Part shown: piece by piece, positions 47,113-58,831 of the stretch
How positions within the stretch are numbered: the stretch's first letter is position 1
Layout: every line of letters begins with the position of its first letter
Origin: Exophiala sp. HKRS030
Taxonomy: Eukaryota; Ascomycota; Eurotiomycetes; Chaetothyriales; Herpotrichiellaceae
DNA: 64,000 nucleotides
Reading direction: 5' to 3'
Assembly (NCBI GenBank): GCA_023897205.1
Contig: JAHWDD010000014.1
Span: forward strand, 186,001 to 250,000
The notes under the pieces: model-generated
What the model saw: the letters and a program-made list of their open reading frames with translations, nothing else
What the model was told of the DNA's origin: nothing
The model's database searches: none
Program-made: the position numbers and the translations under genes

Positions 47113-49055
47113 TTAAGGCAAATCTCTATCAATTTTGTCACCCTTCAAAGTGTCTGCACTAGGTCTCAGGCCGCTGTTACTGTCCTCGGGGGCCATGCCA
47201 ACAACCTCACCACTTTTGAGCGCATCGACGTCAATCTGCGGTCCGGTATAATTCTTTCGCCCGTCAACAAACCACTGGATGACGGAAACGATGAGGACAA
47301 TCGCAAATGCCACCACACAGTAATTCATATTGCTGCCGGTCACGGGCAGGTCTGGAGGGAACATGAACAGTACTGTCGTCAAAATGGCGTAGGCAATGCC
47401 AATCTGTGTTTGGTCAGCATAAACGATACATCCAGTTGGATGTCCTTACCAAATTACACGTCCAACCCAACCAGTTGGGCAGGACGAAAGGACGCGACTC
47501 CGGTAGCATTTTCCTGCCTCGTAGACAATTTATGGATGGTGGAATGGCATAGGTGATCCCAAGGGCCACTACAGAGGCCGAGATGATAGCGTTGCTTAAC
47601 ACATCGTTAGCTGTGATCACGACAAGAGCTAGGGTAGAGAAGTAGCTTACAATGCACTGCTGGAGCCCAGGAAAATGCAGCCAAAGATGGTCACCAGAAT
47701 GAGAGTTAACCAAAGAGCATTCATGGGCACGTCGAGCCGCTTGTCGACTTTGGCAAAGAATCTGGAAGCTGGTAGTCCACGGTCTCGAGCAAATGCATAC
47801 ACCATTCGGCTGCTTGTTGTCATGATACTGACGCCAGCGAACTGGTAAAATCCATCAGCTTTGATTGTGGGCTTGTAGGAAAGCAGACTCACCAACAAAC
47901 AGACCAAGGGGAACATTAACAGACAAATAGAGCCCGCTTTGTTGCCCGTGGCATCGTAAAAGATCTGCAACATGGGACCAGCTGTGGAGGAAATCACAGC
48001 ATCGAGGTCCTTGGAGACGAAAAGGAGAACGCTGAGGTAGACGAATCCAGTGACGACACCGATCAGCACACATGCAATCATAATGCGCGGCCCTTCAACC
48101 ACTGGGTTGTTCAACTCTTCGATACAGTGGCTGACGGCATCGAAGCCAGTCAAACTACGCAAAGAAACAAAGCATTCAAGTCAGCACTTCGTACCATCGT
48201 CGGTCCATTTGCAGATAAGAGGTGTAACATGAGAACACTTACCCCAGACCACCTTGCAACAGGCCCAAAAGCCATGCGAGTCCATCGGGCCAGCCGGTCT
48301 CGTTGATGAAAGTCCGATACACCACATCGCCCGACTGATAGTTGGGGGAGGCGCAAGCAAGGACAGTAATGGAAATGACCACCCAGCCGGTGATTGACCA
48401 GACCAATGCCGTTTTGGTGACCCACGGGAGCAACCTGGTCAGGAAAGCATTGACCAGGAATGCAAAGATGTTGTAACCGATATAGATCAAAAATTGATGC
48501 CAGCGGTGCGGTTCATAGGAAGGTGTTGTGAGGGAGATGACCCCCAAGATGAGTTGACTTCCCAATAGCCCTGCTGTTGCGGTCAAAGCGACCCAGCCGG
48601 CGGTGTTGATCCAGCCGGTGATCCAGGAGAGTATTGGCACCCATTTCTTCCAGCTGATGACGGCCACCCAGTGGTACTGGCCACCCGCCGTCGGATACCT
48701 ATACGGCCGTCAGCTTTTCACATAGGATCAAGGTGACCGGTGGTGGTGCATTTGTGACGTACGCAGATAGAAACTCGGCGAGTGATGCCGCCAGACACAA
48801 GTTGCAGATGCCAGCGACCAACAGGCCCCATATGACTGCAGTCGGACCTCCACTCGGCAGGGCCAAAGACATACTGGCTCCGAGGGCGGTCCAGGAATTG
48901 AGAATCGCAAAGGCCAGACCCAGCATGGAGAACAAGGAGAAATTCCGCTGCAGTTCCTGCGTCACTCCCAATCCTGCTAGCATCGCAGCATCTTCTTGAA
49001 TCGACGTCCTCCTCCGAGGCGTCCTTGAGGAACGGCGTCGTTGCTGCGTTTCCAT
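47113..49055 (-). CDS. APC-superfamily amino acid/choline/GABA permease, 562 aa, 5 exons
   Basis: Exons 49055-48763, 48698-48243, 48154-47651, 47594-47450 and 47403-47113, all GT-AG and in phase. A basic N-terminus (RRRSSRTPRRRTS) precedes about 12 helices with SLFSMLGLAFAILNSWTALG, YPTAGGQYHWVAV, LTGFDAVSHCIEELNNP and SRMVYAFARDRGLPASRFF. This is the fungal Uga4/Hnm1-type branch of APC permeases (choline, GABA or polyamine importers at the plasma membrane or vacuole). The substrate cannot be fixed from sequence. The C-terminal tail is hydrophilic. Confidence 0.92.
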
Positions 49056-50111
49056 TGTGGCACGCGAGGTGTCTCGTCAAATTCTCTATGTGGAATTAAA
49101 CAGACTTGTACAGTAGTGTGCCCCAGCTGACGAGAACGAAATGACACACTGCAAATGATCACTGGGATAAAGGCACGACGAGCTGTGATGGAAGGTGAGC
49201 ACGCGCCAGGTTCAGCAGGTTCAGCAGCAGCAACAACAACAACAAAAAACTTCTCCGTCAGAATTGGGAAAAGGTGACCGTTTTATCACAGGCCGGACGA
49301 GTGGACACGGTTAGGTAAAAGGATGAGGCAAACACGAGGATACCTATTCGAAAAGAGCAGGTCTATGCTGACGCTCGAGACTCGGAGATCAATGGCCCAC
49401 CTATTGATACAATACTACCCCGTACGAGTTACGAGGCCTCCATAGAAGGCGTCGAACGAGTTGGCCACAAGCAAAAAAGCTTGAACGCAAAGCCAAGGCG
49501 ACCAAGTCTCGACCCCTCGACGATTCTACGACTTACAGTAGTTACAGTACGCCCTTCACACTCCAATCAAGCCACTGATGTCACTCCATCAACCCATCAT
49601 CCTGGTCTCTTCTGCTTACGGAGGGTGCACGTAATCATCTGATCGAGCTATTAGAAAAGTCGCTACTCCCGTCCTAGGTCTGCTTCGAGATACCACAGTA
49701 CAAATGGCTAATGGTATCATGCACAAGGGTGAGAGGCCTCAACTATCATCGTGTGGCTAGCAGCCATACAACGAGAGATAAGGCGCACGGCGATGTCTCG
49801 GCAAATTTGATCATGTCCAACGATGCATCTTCACTAGAAAAACAGCCTCCTCTGCATGATGGATCTCCCTGCTCTGCCATGATTATTCTACAAAGGTGTC
49901 CAGGGAGTACAACACTCGTCAAAGACTGAATACCTCGTGGATGACTCGAACCGCTTGCACCAGCAACAAAGAAGGGTGTCACTGCCTCCCAGGACAAAGG
50001 CAACACCAGACGCGTAGGTAAAATCTGCACAAAGCGAATGTTGCTACGACCAATACTTTATTGTCTTTACGTCTTGCAGTGGCTATTTTTGTATCTCATT
50101 CTCGATATATC
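49056..50111. other. divergent intergenic (1.1 kb) with (CAG/CAA)n tract
   Basis: A CAGCAGCAACAACAACAAC run lies at about 49222-49246. No gene was recognised. Confidence 0.55.
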
Positions 50112-50828
50112 ATGGAGAATGTCTGCGAAGCACCCACTGCAAGTTGGACTCAAGTTTTCGCGACATCCACATTTCCTCCTTGCCCAAGTGTAGAAAAAAG
50201 TTCCTTTCCACCGACGGAAGCTACTCGATACTCCAAGATGTGCGAATCACACCACATTTATCACCTTTGCGGTCATGTCAAGATTAGAACCACGGTACAA
50301 TGTGCCGAGATCATCGAAAAGCTGGTCGCGTCCAAATCACAGGTAACGTGCTCGCATCAACTCTGTCCCGACATTGCCCACAATTCCCACGTCTTTCCGG
50401 ACATATGTGCAAAATGTCAGCAGACGGGAGTCATTGGCGATGTAATGGAACAACAGCCAGGCGTGAAGGTTGAATTACTGCAAAGCTGGAGACGACAGCG
50501 TGGTTCGGAAGGCATCGCGGAGCCAGGAAACCCGGGCGAGAGTTTACAGGGCAGCGAGGTAGAGACCGTTCGGGAACAGAAATCTCTCGAAGCCACGGCC
50601 GCGGCCGAACGCAAAAGTGCATCAACACCTGATACCGGCAGCGAAGCAACCTCGCGCACTATCGAGACCACGACATCAAGTGCAACGTCGCAAGGAAATA
50701 CCCCCGAACTTGGCTCCCTTAGGACTCGAATGGCTGCGCTCAAGGATAGAACGGAACAACTGGCGTCGAAAGTACGCGCTCGCAAGGCATTGCAGACAGT
50801 TTCCAAGCAAAATTCCCGGGCTGTATAG
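50112..50828 (+). CDS. Cys/His-rich fungal protein, 238 aa (hypothetical)
   Basis: Single exon from ATG 50112; an upstream TTG was ignored. From residue about 43 it reads MCESHHIYHLCGHVKIRTTV, then QCAEI, TCSHQLCPD and ICAKCQQTG. This is an ordered Cys/His array that probably binds zinc, resembling the protein at 4472-5041 and many uncharacterised ascomycete proteins. The C-terminal half is Ser/Thr/Glu-rich and disordered, ending in a basic coiled-coil-like helix (RMAALKDRTEQLASKVRARK). MCESHH at 50238 may be the true start. Function unknown. Confidence 0.65.
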   Translation: MENVCEAPTASWTQVFATSTFPPCPSVEKSSFPPTEATRYSKMCESHHIYHLCGHVKIRTTVQCAEIIEKLVASKSQVTCSHQLCPDIAHNSHVFPDICAKCQQTGVIGDVMEQQPGVKVELLQSWRRQRGSEGIAEPGNPGESLQGSEVETVREQKSLEATAAAERKSASTPDTGSEATSRTIETTTSSATSQGNTPELGSLRTRMAALKDRTEQLASKVRARKALQTVSKQNSRAV

Positions 50829-51397
50829 GTGATGAGAAAGGAAGTATACTCTTTATATGTATCACGATCATATTCTCGTAGTACTCTAGGTATTTAGGAC
50901 GCGATGCACCAATAATCATACATATTTCATAACGATGTGAGCAACTGCATAAAGTTGATCGCCGAGAGGACGGCACCTACTCCGTAACTTAGTACAATAC
51001 AGGACCCCGGATAATGACGCTTCCAATTAAAGGGCCGTGCCTATAGCGCGTCATTACAGGGCCCAAGGTCGGTCAACTCGGTGTACTCCGTAGGTAGGTC
51101 AGGCCTGAAATCTGCCCGCCGATCAAGCTTTTGAGCTTGTGTTTCCAAGCCTAATGTGCCCTGAAACTGGGCACCCGCGTGAACTGATGGCGTCATAGAG
51201 AATACGGGGGGGAATTAAGAGCCTCAAAACATTGAACAAGTACTCGTCACCTTGCCGGAGTGTGTACTTTTGCATTTCCTCACATCCCATTCTTCGTGTC
51301 TCTTTCCTGGTCGATCCCTCACTTCAAATCACGTCCCCTTGATATGCTTGATTATCCCCTGTAAGTCTTTGTCTCAATCGTTAAATCCGTCGTCACC
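50829..51397. other. intergenic (569 bp)
   Basis: Two TACTCCGTA words, at 50978-50986 and 51084-51092, lie within 110 bp in the promoter of the CDF gene. No gene was seen. Confidence 0.55.
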
Positions 51398-52872
51398 ATG
51401 GTTGGGAAGCGGACGTTTCAGCGAGATGACGGCAAAAATGACGGCCAAGGGCGAAACTACGACATCGAGTCTGGCTCTGGCAATCGGCGGTTTGGGGGCT
51501 TCAAAGACGCCGTGGATTATGTCCTCGATCGTCGAACAACGGCGTCGTTGAAAAAGCAACTCAAGGACGGCGTGGAAAGAGACAATGAATTCGAGAAGCT
51601 GAGGAAAAGTGACGAAGAGGTAAGCAGCATCATTATGATAAACACGGCCAAAGGAACCACGAGTCTGACATTCCGCGTTGTTTGTAGCTCAAGAGCATCA
51701 AGAACAAGAAGGTCCGCAAGTTCTACGAACACCAAAATGCCTGCCTCAACGACTGGGCCGAAGTCGACACGATCGTCTTGACCATGGCAGACGATGTGAT
51801 GGAGAGCATGAACACCGACGCGGACCACGACGGGGTAAGAGAGAGAGAAGGCAGGCTGCAGACCGTCAATGAACACATAGACGACATGCTACCGGACGAT
51901 GTGCAACGACAGCGAGCCAGGGCGGCCCGCAACGCCCGGTGGGCCATCAACATCAACGTCGTCGCGAACATCATCCTGGTTGTCGCCAAGGGCGTCGCGG
52001 CTTTGAAGTCGTCGTCGCTGTCGCTGATCGCCTCCTTGCTCGACTCGGCACTCGACCTTCTCTGCACCGTGATTGTGTGGACCACCAACCGGCTGGTTTC
52101 GTGGAGGTTGGCGGCGCTGGCGAAGAAATTCCCCGTGGGACGCCGGCGACTCGAGCCGATTGGTATTTTGGTCTTCTCAATCATCATGGTCATCTCCTTT
52201 TTGCAGATCCTGCAAGAGTCCGTCGGGAGGCTGCTTCCCCACGGGGATCACTCGATCGCGACGCTACCTACCATGGCTGTCGCCGCCATGGCCGCCACGG
52301 TGGGAATCAAGGGGCTTATCGGGCTCGGCTGCATTCGGATCAAGACCACCCAAGTGCAGGCCCTGGCGCAAGATTGCAAGACCGACGTCTATTTCAACAC
52401 GCTTTCGCTCCTCTTCCCGCTCATCGGCAAACAGGCGGGCGTGTGGTGGCTGGACCCCCTGGGCGCGGCCTTGCTCTCGGTGTACATCATCTACGACTGG
52501 GCGGACACGTGCGTCGAGAACATGACTCGGCTGTGCGGGTTGACCGTCGACGAACATCTACAGAACAAGCTCATCTTTCTCGCATATCGTTTCACCAACT
52601 TGGTGTCCGGAGTCAAATCGGTCATTGCATACCATACTGGCGACGGCGTTTGGGTCGAGTACGACATCTTGTTGGAAGAAGGCACCCCTTTGCGTCGAAC
52701 GCACGACATCGCAGAAACCCTCCAATACTGCTGTGAGGCGTTGGGTGAAGTAGACCGAGCCTTTGTGACAACTGACTGTGAGTCTCGTTCAGGATCGAGG
52801 TATGATCTAAATGCTAACCCATTTACAGATTCGGTTCAGAACCCTGGTGGTCACACGAGAGACATGATGTGA
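51398..52872 (+). CDS. cation diffusion facilitator, Mn-CDF type, 451 aa, 3 exons
   Basis: Exons 51398-51619, 51688-52777 and 52829-52872. The cytosolic N-terminus (VRKFYEHQNACLNDWAEVD) is characteristic of fungal/plant Mn-CDFs. TM2 has SLLDSALDLLCTVIVW and TM5 has QDCKTDVYFNTLSLLFP. Both metal sites are therefore DxxxD, the signature of the manganese branch rather than the HxxxD of zinc transporters. PVGRRRLEPIGILVF follows TM2. The C-terminal cytosolic domain has YHTGDGVWVEYDILLEEGTP. It would export Mn(II) into the vacuole, Golgi or outside. The last exon adds only 14 residues. Confidence 0.92.
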
Positions 52873-53237
52873 AGAACTACGCAGCGCATTAAAGTGTCCA
52901 TCGGTAAGGAGTATACAGCGAATGATTTAGATCAAGTGCATAGCGAAGGCGTGTACATATAAGCTTGGACGGAGGGAATGGAGTTTACAGCAGTTTCTAG
53001 ATGCCGCCAACTCTTCGTAACTCTCGCATAGAGGTGATGGCAGCCTGAATGATACCGAGAGGTAGACTGGGTTGGCACGAGTCCGAGTACGAGTACGAGT
53101 CTAGGTCATTGCCGAACTCGGGAATAATTTCTTAAACGTCCCCCCCGCATATCCGTAAGACACGCGCAGTCACAAATATTTCTTGCATCTTCTTGGTTTG
53201 CCACTGGCAGGAACTCACAAGCCCACAATCCACCTCC
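52873..53237. other. intergenic (365 bp)
   Basis: TACGAGTAC lies at 53088-53096 in a short GAGTACGAGTACGAG run. No gene was seen. Confidence 0.6.
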
Positions 53238-54470
53238 ATGGACCCTGACGACGAAGAGGATCTCACCATCCTCCTCCTGCTCCTGCTGGTACTTCTTCAT
53301 CAGCAGCAAGAACCAAGAAGAAGAAGACGCTGGGAAATGGCAGAGGATGGAGTGCCCGTAACCCGAGTCGCGCCGCGAGGGGCCGTGACAAAGCCCAAGG
53401 CCAGACCTAGTCAGGGGGAGACCGCGTCCCTTTCAGCCTCAGCTGCCGCTCGCTTACTACAAGAGCAGGAGCGGGAGCAGAAGGAGCAGAGTCAGTACGC
53501 ACGAGATCGAACGAGAAAATGGGTCGAGTCACTCGCTCGAGATCGCCCGCAACCCGAGGCGAGTTCACGGGATCCGAAGACGCCTCTCACGAGTACCATC
53601 CCGACTCCTTCCTCCCAACCCGTCACTTCGAAGCAAGGTCCGCAACTCAACAGCAACAACGACAACAGCAAGAGCCAAAAGCAAGAGACGCAGCCCGGCA
53701 ACAATACCCACACCAAGCAAGGCAAAAGGCCACAAGCAGAGAAGCGGTCAAAAAGATTTCGGAGTAAACCTCCCGTGTCATTTCAAGTCAAGCTGGAGCG
53801 ATCACGGTACCAACGGATGATCGTCCTGGACCGCAGGCGCACCGTAAAGGACGGTGCCCCCTGCGAGCATCTGGACATCGTGGGGTCGACCGGCAACGTG
53901 TACGAGGTCGTCATCGGCCGCACGCCGGACTGCAACTGCCCGGACGCCCTCAAGGGCAACGAGTGCAAGCACAAGGTCTACGCCATGCACACGGTCCTCA
54001 AGGCCCCGGAACATCTCCAGTACCAACGGGGACTCCTCACCAGCGAACTCGAGGAGATTTTTGCGCGTGCACCCCCGATCCCCTCAGAGGTCGGGAGCGC
54101 CGCGGACGACTCCTCGACGACAAAGGGCAACCGCAAGCCCACCGAGGGCGAATGTCCCATCTGCTACATGGACCTCGAGCCAAAGAACAACAGACTGGTG
54201 TGGTGCAAGGCACAGTGCGGCCACAACCTGCACAGGTCGTGTTTTGACCAGTGGGTCGCCAGTATGCCGGGCAAAGAGGTGCGCTGTGTGTACTGCCGCG
54301 CCACCTGGGAGGTCGACGTCGGTGACGCCGATGCCGTCAAGAAAGCCGGACAGCCTGGTGCGGACGGATACGTCAATGTCGCAGACCAGTTTGGCATGTC
54401 GACCGCGAGAGATTATTCGAGCTACCACCAACCCTGGGTGCGAAGACAGTTCGGTGGTGCTGCAACCTGA
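53238..54470 (+). CDS. SWIM and RING finger domain protein, 410 aa
   Basis: Intronless. The start is uncertain: ATG 53238 gives an odd poly-Leu/Arg N-terminus, and ATG 53337 (MAEDGVPVTR) is a good alternative. A Gln/Glu/Ser-rich disordered half is followed by a SWIM zinc finger, CNCPDALKGNECKH (CxC...CxH), and then a RING-type finger: CPICYMDLEP, WCKAQCGHNLHRSCFDQW and CVYCRATWEV. The SWIM-RING order resembles mammalian ZSWIM2/MEX, a ubiquitin ligase. Expected role: E3 ubiquitin ligase with SWIM-mediated DNA or protein binding. The substrate is unknown. Confidence 0.88.
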   Translation: MDPDDEEDLTILLLLLLVLLHQQQEPRRRRRWEMAEDGVPVTRVAPRGAVTKPKARPSQGETASLSASAAARLLQEQEREQKEQSQYARDRTRKWVESLARDRPQPEASSRDPKTPLTSTIPTPSSQPVTSKQGPQLNSNNDNSKSQKQETQPGNNTHTKQGKRPQAEKRSKRFRSKPPVSFQVKLERSRYQRMIVLDRRRTVKDGAPCEHLDIVGSTGNVYEVVIGRTPDCNCPDALKGNECKHKVYAMHTVLKAPEHLQYQRGLLTSELEEIFARAPPIPSEVGSAADDSSTTKGNRKPTEGECPICYMDLEPKNNRLVWCKAQCGHNLHRSCFDQWVASMPGKEVRCVYCRATWEVDVGDADAVKKAGQPGADGYVNVADQFGMSTARDYSSYHQPWVRRQFGGAAT

Positions 54471-54781
54471 TTACTCCCTTTTTTTTTCCGAAGCTCCCAC
54501 TATTCTACTTGGCGTATGACGAAAATCTCCCTTGTGTTGTGGTTGCATGCATGATGAAACCGAATCCAACAACGTGTACGGAGCACATTTTTCGTTGATT
54601 TCTCCTTTTTCATCCTCATTCTTCAAGCCTACATCAACGGCGTTACGGGACATTGATCAGAATGCATTCGTACAAGGATCGATATTTCATCATTATAGGC
54701 AACGAAATGATTAGTATTTTTGGGCTCTCCGTCATTTCACGGTATCTATTTCTTTCCGTAGTCCCACAAACAACATCAACA
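54471..54781. other. convergent intergenic (311 bp)
   Basis: 3' UTR-like sequence only. Confidence 0.6.
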
Positions 54782-56647
54782 TTAGCTGATGGAGATGTTG
54801 ATGATCTTGATGTCCTCCTCAGGCTTTTCCCTGCGCACCTTTGTGTTTTCGATCTGGTGGACCACGTCCATGCCCTGGTACGCGCGGCCGAAGATGGTGT
54901 GCTTCCTGTCCAGCCACGGCGTCTTCTCGGTGGTGATGAAGAACTGCGAGCCGTTGGTGTTGGGCCCGGCGTTGGCCATGCTGACGGTGTAGGGCTTGTC
55001 GTGCCTGAGGTCCGGGGAGAACTCGTCCTCGAACTCCCGGCCCCAGATGCTCTCGCCGCCGGTGCCGTCGCCCAAGGGGTCCCCCCCCTGGATCATGAAC
55101 TTGCGGATGACGCGGTGGAAGACGGTGCCGTTGTAGTACCCGTTCCTCGCGTGGGTGACGAAGTTCTCCACCGCCCGGGGGGCCTTGTCCGGGAAGAGCC
55201 TGACGTGGATGTCGCCGTAGGTCGTGTGGAGCACGGCCGACGTGCCGGACTGGGCCTGCTTGGCTTCGTCCTTCTTCTTGCCGCCGGCGACCCTGGGCTT
55301 CTCGTTTTGGACGTCCCGCGTCGACCGGGTGACGTCTTCCTCGTCGGTGAACATGTAGAACCGAACCTTGCCGTAACCCGTGGCGAACAACATCGGGTCC
55401 CGTTGCTGAGCTTCGTCGAGGAGGGGGTTCGCGCTGGCGGCCATGGAGACCGTGACCACGTCCTTCTTCTGAGGGGTCCCCTGGTACAGGCCCAGGTTGA
55501 GCGCCCGGAACGGCTCATCCCTCCCGTAAGCCTTGACCACCCGGTTCGTCAGCGTGTTGACGACCTTGACGCCCAGGAGCGAACCGTACGCGATGAAGTG
55601 GCCGGACTCGTCAAACACCACGTTGATCCTGGGCTTGACGACTGGGTCGTCGAGGTCGCGCTCGACGGCCAACCTCCGACCGAATTCCACCTCGTCCAAC
55701 CTTTGAAGGGCCGTGCCGGCTTGTTGCATGGCGGTGATGGTCTCGATGGACTCGTCGTAGGACCGGTAGAGTTTCCCCGAGGCGAAGTCGAACACCCTGA
55801 CCTTCCGGTCGGGGAAGGACATGGTCGCGAACCGGTGGCCCGAAGGCGACACGGTGATGGAGCAAGGGGCCGACTTGGCCTTTTTGAAATCGAACAGGTT
55901 GGTCGACGACTTCATCTTGAACACGCCGTCTGGCTTTTCGGGGTTGTCCCCGGGTCGCCAATATTCAATCATCCCGCTCGAGTCGGCAGAAACCACACAG
56001 TCAAACGCGTGGTTGTAGGCCATGGCCACGACGGGGGCCCGGTGCAACGAGGACAGGGTGTGTACGGGTTCCTGGGAGTCTCCTCGGCCGTCGTAGATGT
56101 GGATCTGCTTGCCGACCCCCACGGCGAGCAACGGGGTCTGCGCCCTCCGGTGTACCCAGCAGACACAAGTCGCGGCGCGTTCGAGGTTCAAGATCGACAA
56201 CAGGTCAAAGGTGACCACGTCGAAGATCTTGATCGTCTTGTCGTCGTCGTCGCCGGCCGTGGCAAAGTATTGCCCGTCGACACTGACGCTCGAACCGACC
56301 ATCGGGCCTTCGTGCGCCCGGTACTCCTTGGCGAACTCGATGCCCGCGGCGATCTTCTTCCAGAATTTCACCACCCCGTCGATCGACGCGGTGATGACAA
56401 AGTCGACGGGCGACGGGGCGACGGTCACGGTGGATATCTGGTCCTTGTGCATCAACGACTTGGAATACTTGAGCCCCTTCGGTAGAGCCGCCACGTACAG
56501 CGACTCGTACGGAAGCTTGCGTTTCTTCTTGGGTGGCACCGAAGATGGCAAGGCCGGTCCAAAATCGTCGTCCGAAGAAGATTCGCCGCTCTCGTCTGCT
56601 CCATTGTCGGCGGACCTCGATCGTTTCCTGGATGGTTCGGTAGACAT
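54782..56647 (-). CDS. WD40-repeat cyclophilin (PPWD1/Cyp15 type), 621 aa
   Basis: Intronless, from ATG 56647 (MSTEPSRKRSRSADN); an in-frame upstream ATG exists at 56785. A basic KKKRK nuclear signal lies near residue 40. WD40 repeats follow (SIDGVVKFWKKI, DDDDKTIKIFDVVTFDLL, DRKVRVFDFASGKLYRSYDE). A complete C-terminal cyclophilin domain has [35 protein letters not shown] and KHTIFGRAYQGMDVV. The cyclosporin-contact Trp position is TPWLDRKHTIFG. PPWD1 is a nuclear spliceosome-associated prolyl isomerase. Third-position GC is very high, producing a spurious 610-codon antisense frame. Confidence 0.95.
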   Translation of the reverse strand: MSTEPSRKRSRSADNGADESGESSSDDDFGPALPSSVPPKKKRKLPYESLYVAALPKGLKYSKSLMHKDQISTVTVAPSPVDFVITASIDGVVKFWKKIAAGIEFAKEYRAHEGPMVGSSVSVDGQYFATAGDDDDKTIKIFDVVTFDLLSILNLERAATCVCWVHRRAQTPLLAVGVGKQIHIYDGRGDSQEPVHTLSSLHRAPVVAMAYNHAFDCVVSADSSGMIEYWRPGDNPEKPDGVFKMKSSTNLFDFKKAKSAPCSITVSPSGHRFATMSFPDRKVRVFDFASGKLYRSYDESIETITAMQQAGTALQRLDEVEFGRRLAVERDLDDPVVKPRINVVFDESGHFIAYGSLLGVKVVNTLTNRVVKAYGRDEPFRALNLGLYQGTPQKKDVVTVSMAASANPLLDEAQQRDPMLFATGYGKVRFYMFTDEEDVTRSTRDVQNEKPRVAGGKKKDEAKQAQSGTSAVLHTTYGDIHVRLFPDKAPRAVENFVTHARNGYYNGTVFHRVIRKFMIQGGDPLGDGTGGESIWGREFEDEFSPDLRHDKPYTVSMANAGPNTNGSQFFITTEKTPWLDRKHTIFGRAYQGMDVVHQIENTKVRREKPEEDIKIINISIS

Positions 56648-57378
56648 GTTGACAGAGTCGGTCGAGTTCTGCGGGTTATCTATGACCAGTGTTTGCGGCG
56701 GGATACAACATGCGAGGCTGTATGTTGTGGACTCATTTGTACAGGAATATGAAAAAAAAGGCCGAGACGGAATTGTCAGAAACAATCCACGCTAATCTAA
56801 ATATGGAATGGTCTTGGCGAAGCTTCTGTACATGCACAGTACGGAGTACATACAGTACGGAGTACATCAAGGTACGTTAATGACATTGTTTCCAGTACTC
56901 AAGGTCTGACAACATTATTCGATCGATGGATATCGTAAAGAGGTCGTCCAATCCATGTCTACAAGACTCCAGAGCAGTAACCCAAGCTGGCCCATTCGAC
57001 ACCTCCAACCCGCGGAGAGATCTCAAACATCTCCACAACCATCCAGCGAATTTGGGGTTTCACGTTGCCTCCTTCGCCTGTGAGGGGAGATTCTCGGGCT
57101 CATACTGTACAAAAGACCCTCTTCAAAGTAAGTCGTACTTCGTCGCACAAATTCCGTGGGGTAAAAGAGGTCCCCCTTGGATCAAACAGCATGTTATGTT
57201 CCTCCAAAGTCCTTGTCTCGGTCGGCATCTTTGCCGATTGCGATGCCCATATATCGTAGGTAGTTGACGACACCGACTCGCCGAATTTGTCGACGGACTT
57301 CAAGGACCAGTGTCAGGATTAGCGTCGTCTTCTTGGTTTTGCTTGTAGTACTCACCATACTCCGGCCACACAACCAAA
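56648..57378. other. divergent intergenic (731 bp)
   Basis: Two TACGGAGTA words, at 56840-56848 and 56856-56864, form a 16-bp-pitch direct repeat. No gene was recognised. Confidence 0.55.
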
Positions 57379-58831
57379 ATGGCCACGATCAGTATCGCCA
57401 ACTGGGCTGTATCTCTAGAATACACGTCTCTCCCACAAGGCGTCATTCGTGCTGCAACACGTAGCTTCTACAACTGGGCCGGCTGTGCGTTGGGAGGATC
57501 CAACCACCGCACGACGACAACGGCACTCGAAGCCCTCTCACCTTTCTTCGGTCCGTCGACATCCTCCATACTGGGACGCGCCAATGGTGGTGGTGGTGGT
57601 AGTGGTGGTGGAGATTCATTACCGAAGCGTGCCGACGCTTCGCATGCCGCCTTGATCAATGGCATTGCATCGCACGTGCACGACTACGACGACACCCACC
57701 TCGAGACCATCATCCACCCGACGGGACCGGTGGCGAGTGCGTTGCTCGCCCAAGCCGAAGCGCAAGGCAACGTCAGCGGCAAGGATTTCATCCTCGCACT
57801 CGTCGCTGGCGTCGAGGCGGAATGCAAGGTCGGATTGGCAGTATGGCCAAAGCATTATGACATCGGATGGTAAGTTCTCGACGCTCGAGTGTCCTCCCTG
57901 TGCAGCCAATAGCGGCGTACTTAGCGTGTCTTCGGATGACAGGCACATCACCAGCACGACGGGCTCGATCGGTGCCGCCGTCGCCGTGGGCAAACTTCTC
58001 AAGCTCACACCCGAGCAGATGGCACATGCGATCGGTATCGCCGCGACGCAAGTGACGGGGCTCCGCGAGATGTTTGGCTCGGACACAAAGTCATTCCACG
58101 TCGGCCGCTCGGCGCAGAACGGGTTGATGGCCGCGGTCCTCGCGTCAAACGGCTACACGAGCTCCCTCCAAGCACTGGAAGCGAAACGTGGATGGGCCAA
58201 TGTCGTGAGCGAGACGCAGAACCTGTCCGAGCGAGTGACGACGCTGGGTTCCGTGTGGGAGATTGAAAAGAACTCGTTCAAGCCGTTCCCGTGCGGTATC
58301 GTGGTCCACCCGGTCATAGACGGTTGTATCCAGCTTCATCAAGAGATGACCTCGTCCGGATGCAGACCGGGCGACATCACCCGGGTGCACTGCAGGGTAC
58401 ACCCTCTCGTGCTCGAACTGACGGGGAAGAAGACACCCCGAGACGGCCTCCAGGCCAAGTTTAGCGTCTACCACGGCGGAGCCGCCGGGTTGGTGTTTGG
58501 CAGGGCAGGGCCCGCGGCTTACGAGGACGCGGTCGTGACGAGCGACGAGATCATCGGGGTCAGAGACAAGATCGACGCGGTTGCAGACGAGACACTCGGG
58601 GCAGATGAGACGGAAATCGTGGCCGAATTCCGAGACGGTACCAGGTTGACGAAACACGTCGTGCACGCCATCGGCAGTCTGGAAGTTCCCATGACCGACC
58701 AGCAGTTGGAGGCCAAGTTTATCGATCAAGTCAGCCAGGTGTTGGGCTCCCAGAAGGCCTCGGAGGCGAGCAAGGTGTGTTGGTCGGTTGAGAGCACCAG
58801 GGATACCGGGGAGCTCTCGCGGATGTTGTGA
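57379..58831 (+). CDS. MmgE/PrpD family protein (2-methylcitrate dehydratase / cis-aconitate decarboxylase-like), 459 aa, 2 exons
   Basis: Exons 57379-57869 and 57943-58831. Hallmarks: AALINGIASHVHDYDDTHLE (active-site HDYDD), HPTGPVASALLA, YDIGWHITSTTGSIGAAVAV across the junction, GLREMFGSDTKSFHVGRSAQ and FKPFPCGIVVHPVIDG. The fold covers methylcitrate dehydratases and itaconate-forming cis-aconitate decarboxylases. Propionate genes are not adjacent, so the substrate is open. A Gly/Ser insert (GGGGGSGGG) is encoded by a GGT repeat near 57586. Confidence 0.92.

Noticed and set aside
47113..48162. Several separate transporter ORFs
   Set aside because: They are exons of one five-exon permease that join in phase.
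54653..56485. 610-codon plus-strand open frame
   Set aside because: Exactly antisense to the WD40-cyclophilin; composition (Val/Gly/Asp/His-rich) is the mirror of GC-rich third positions.
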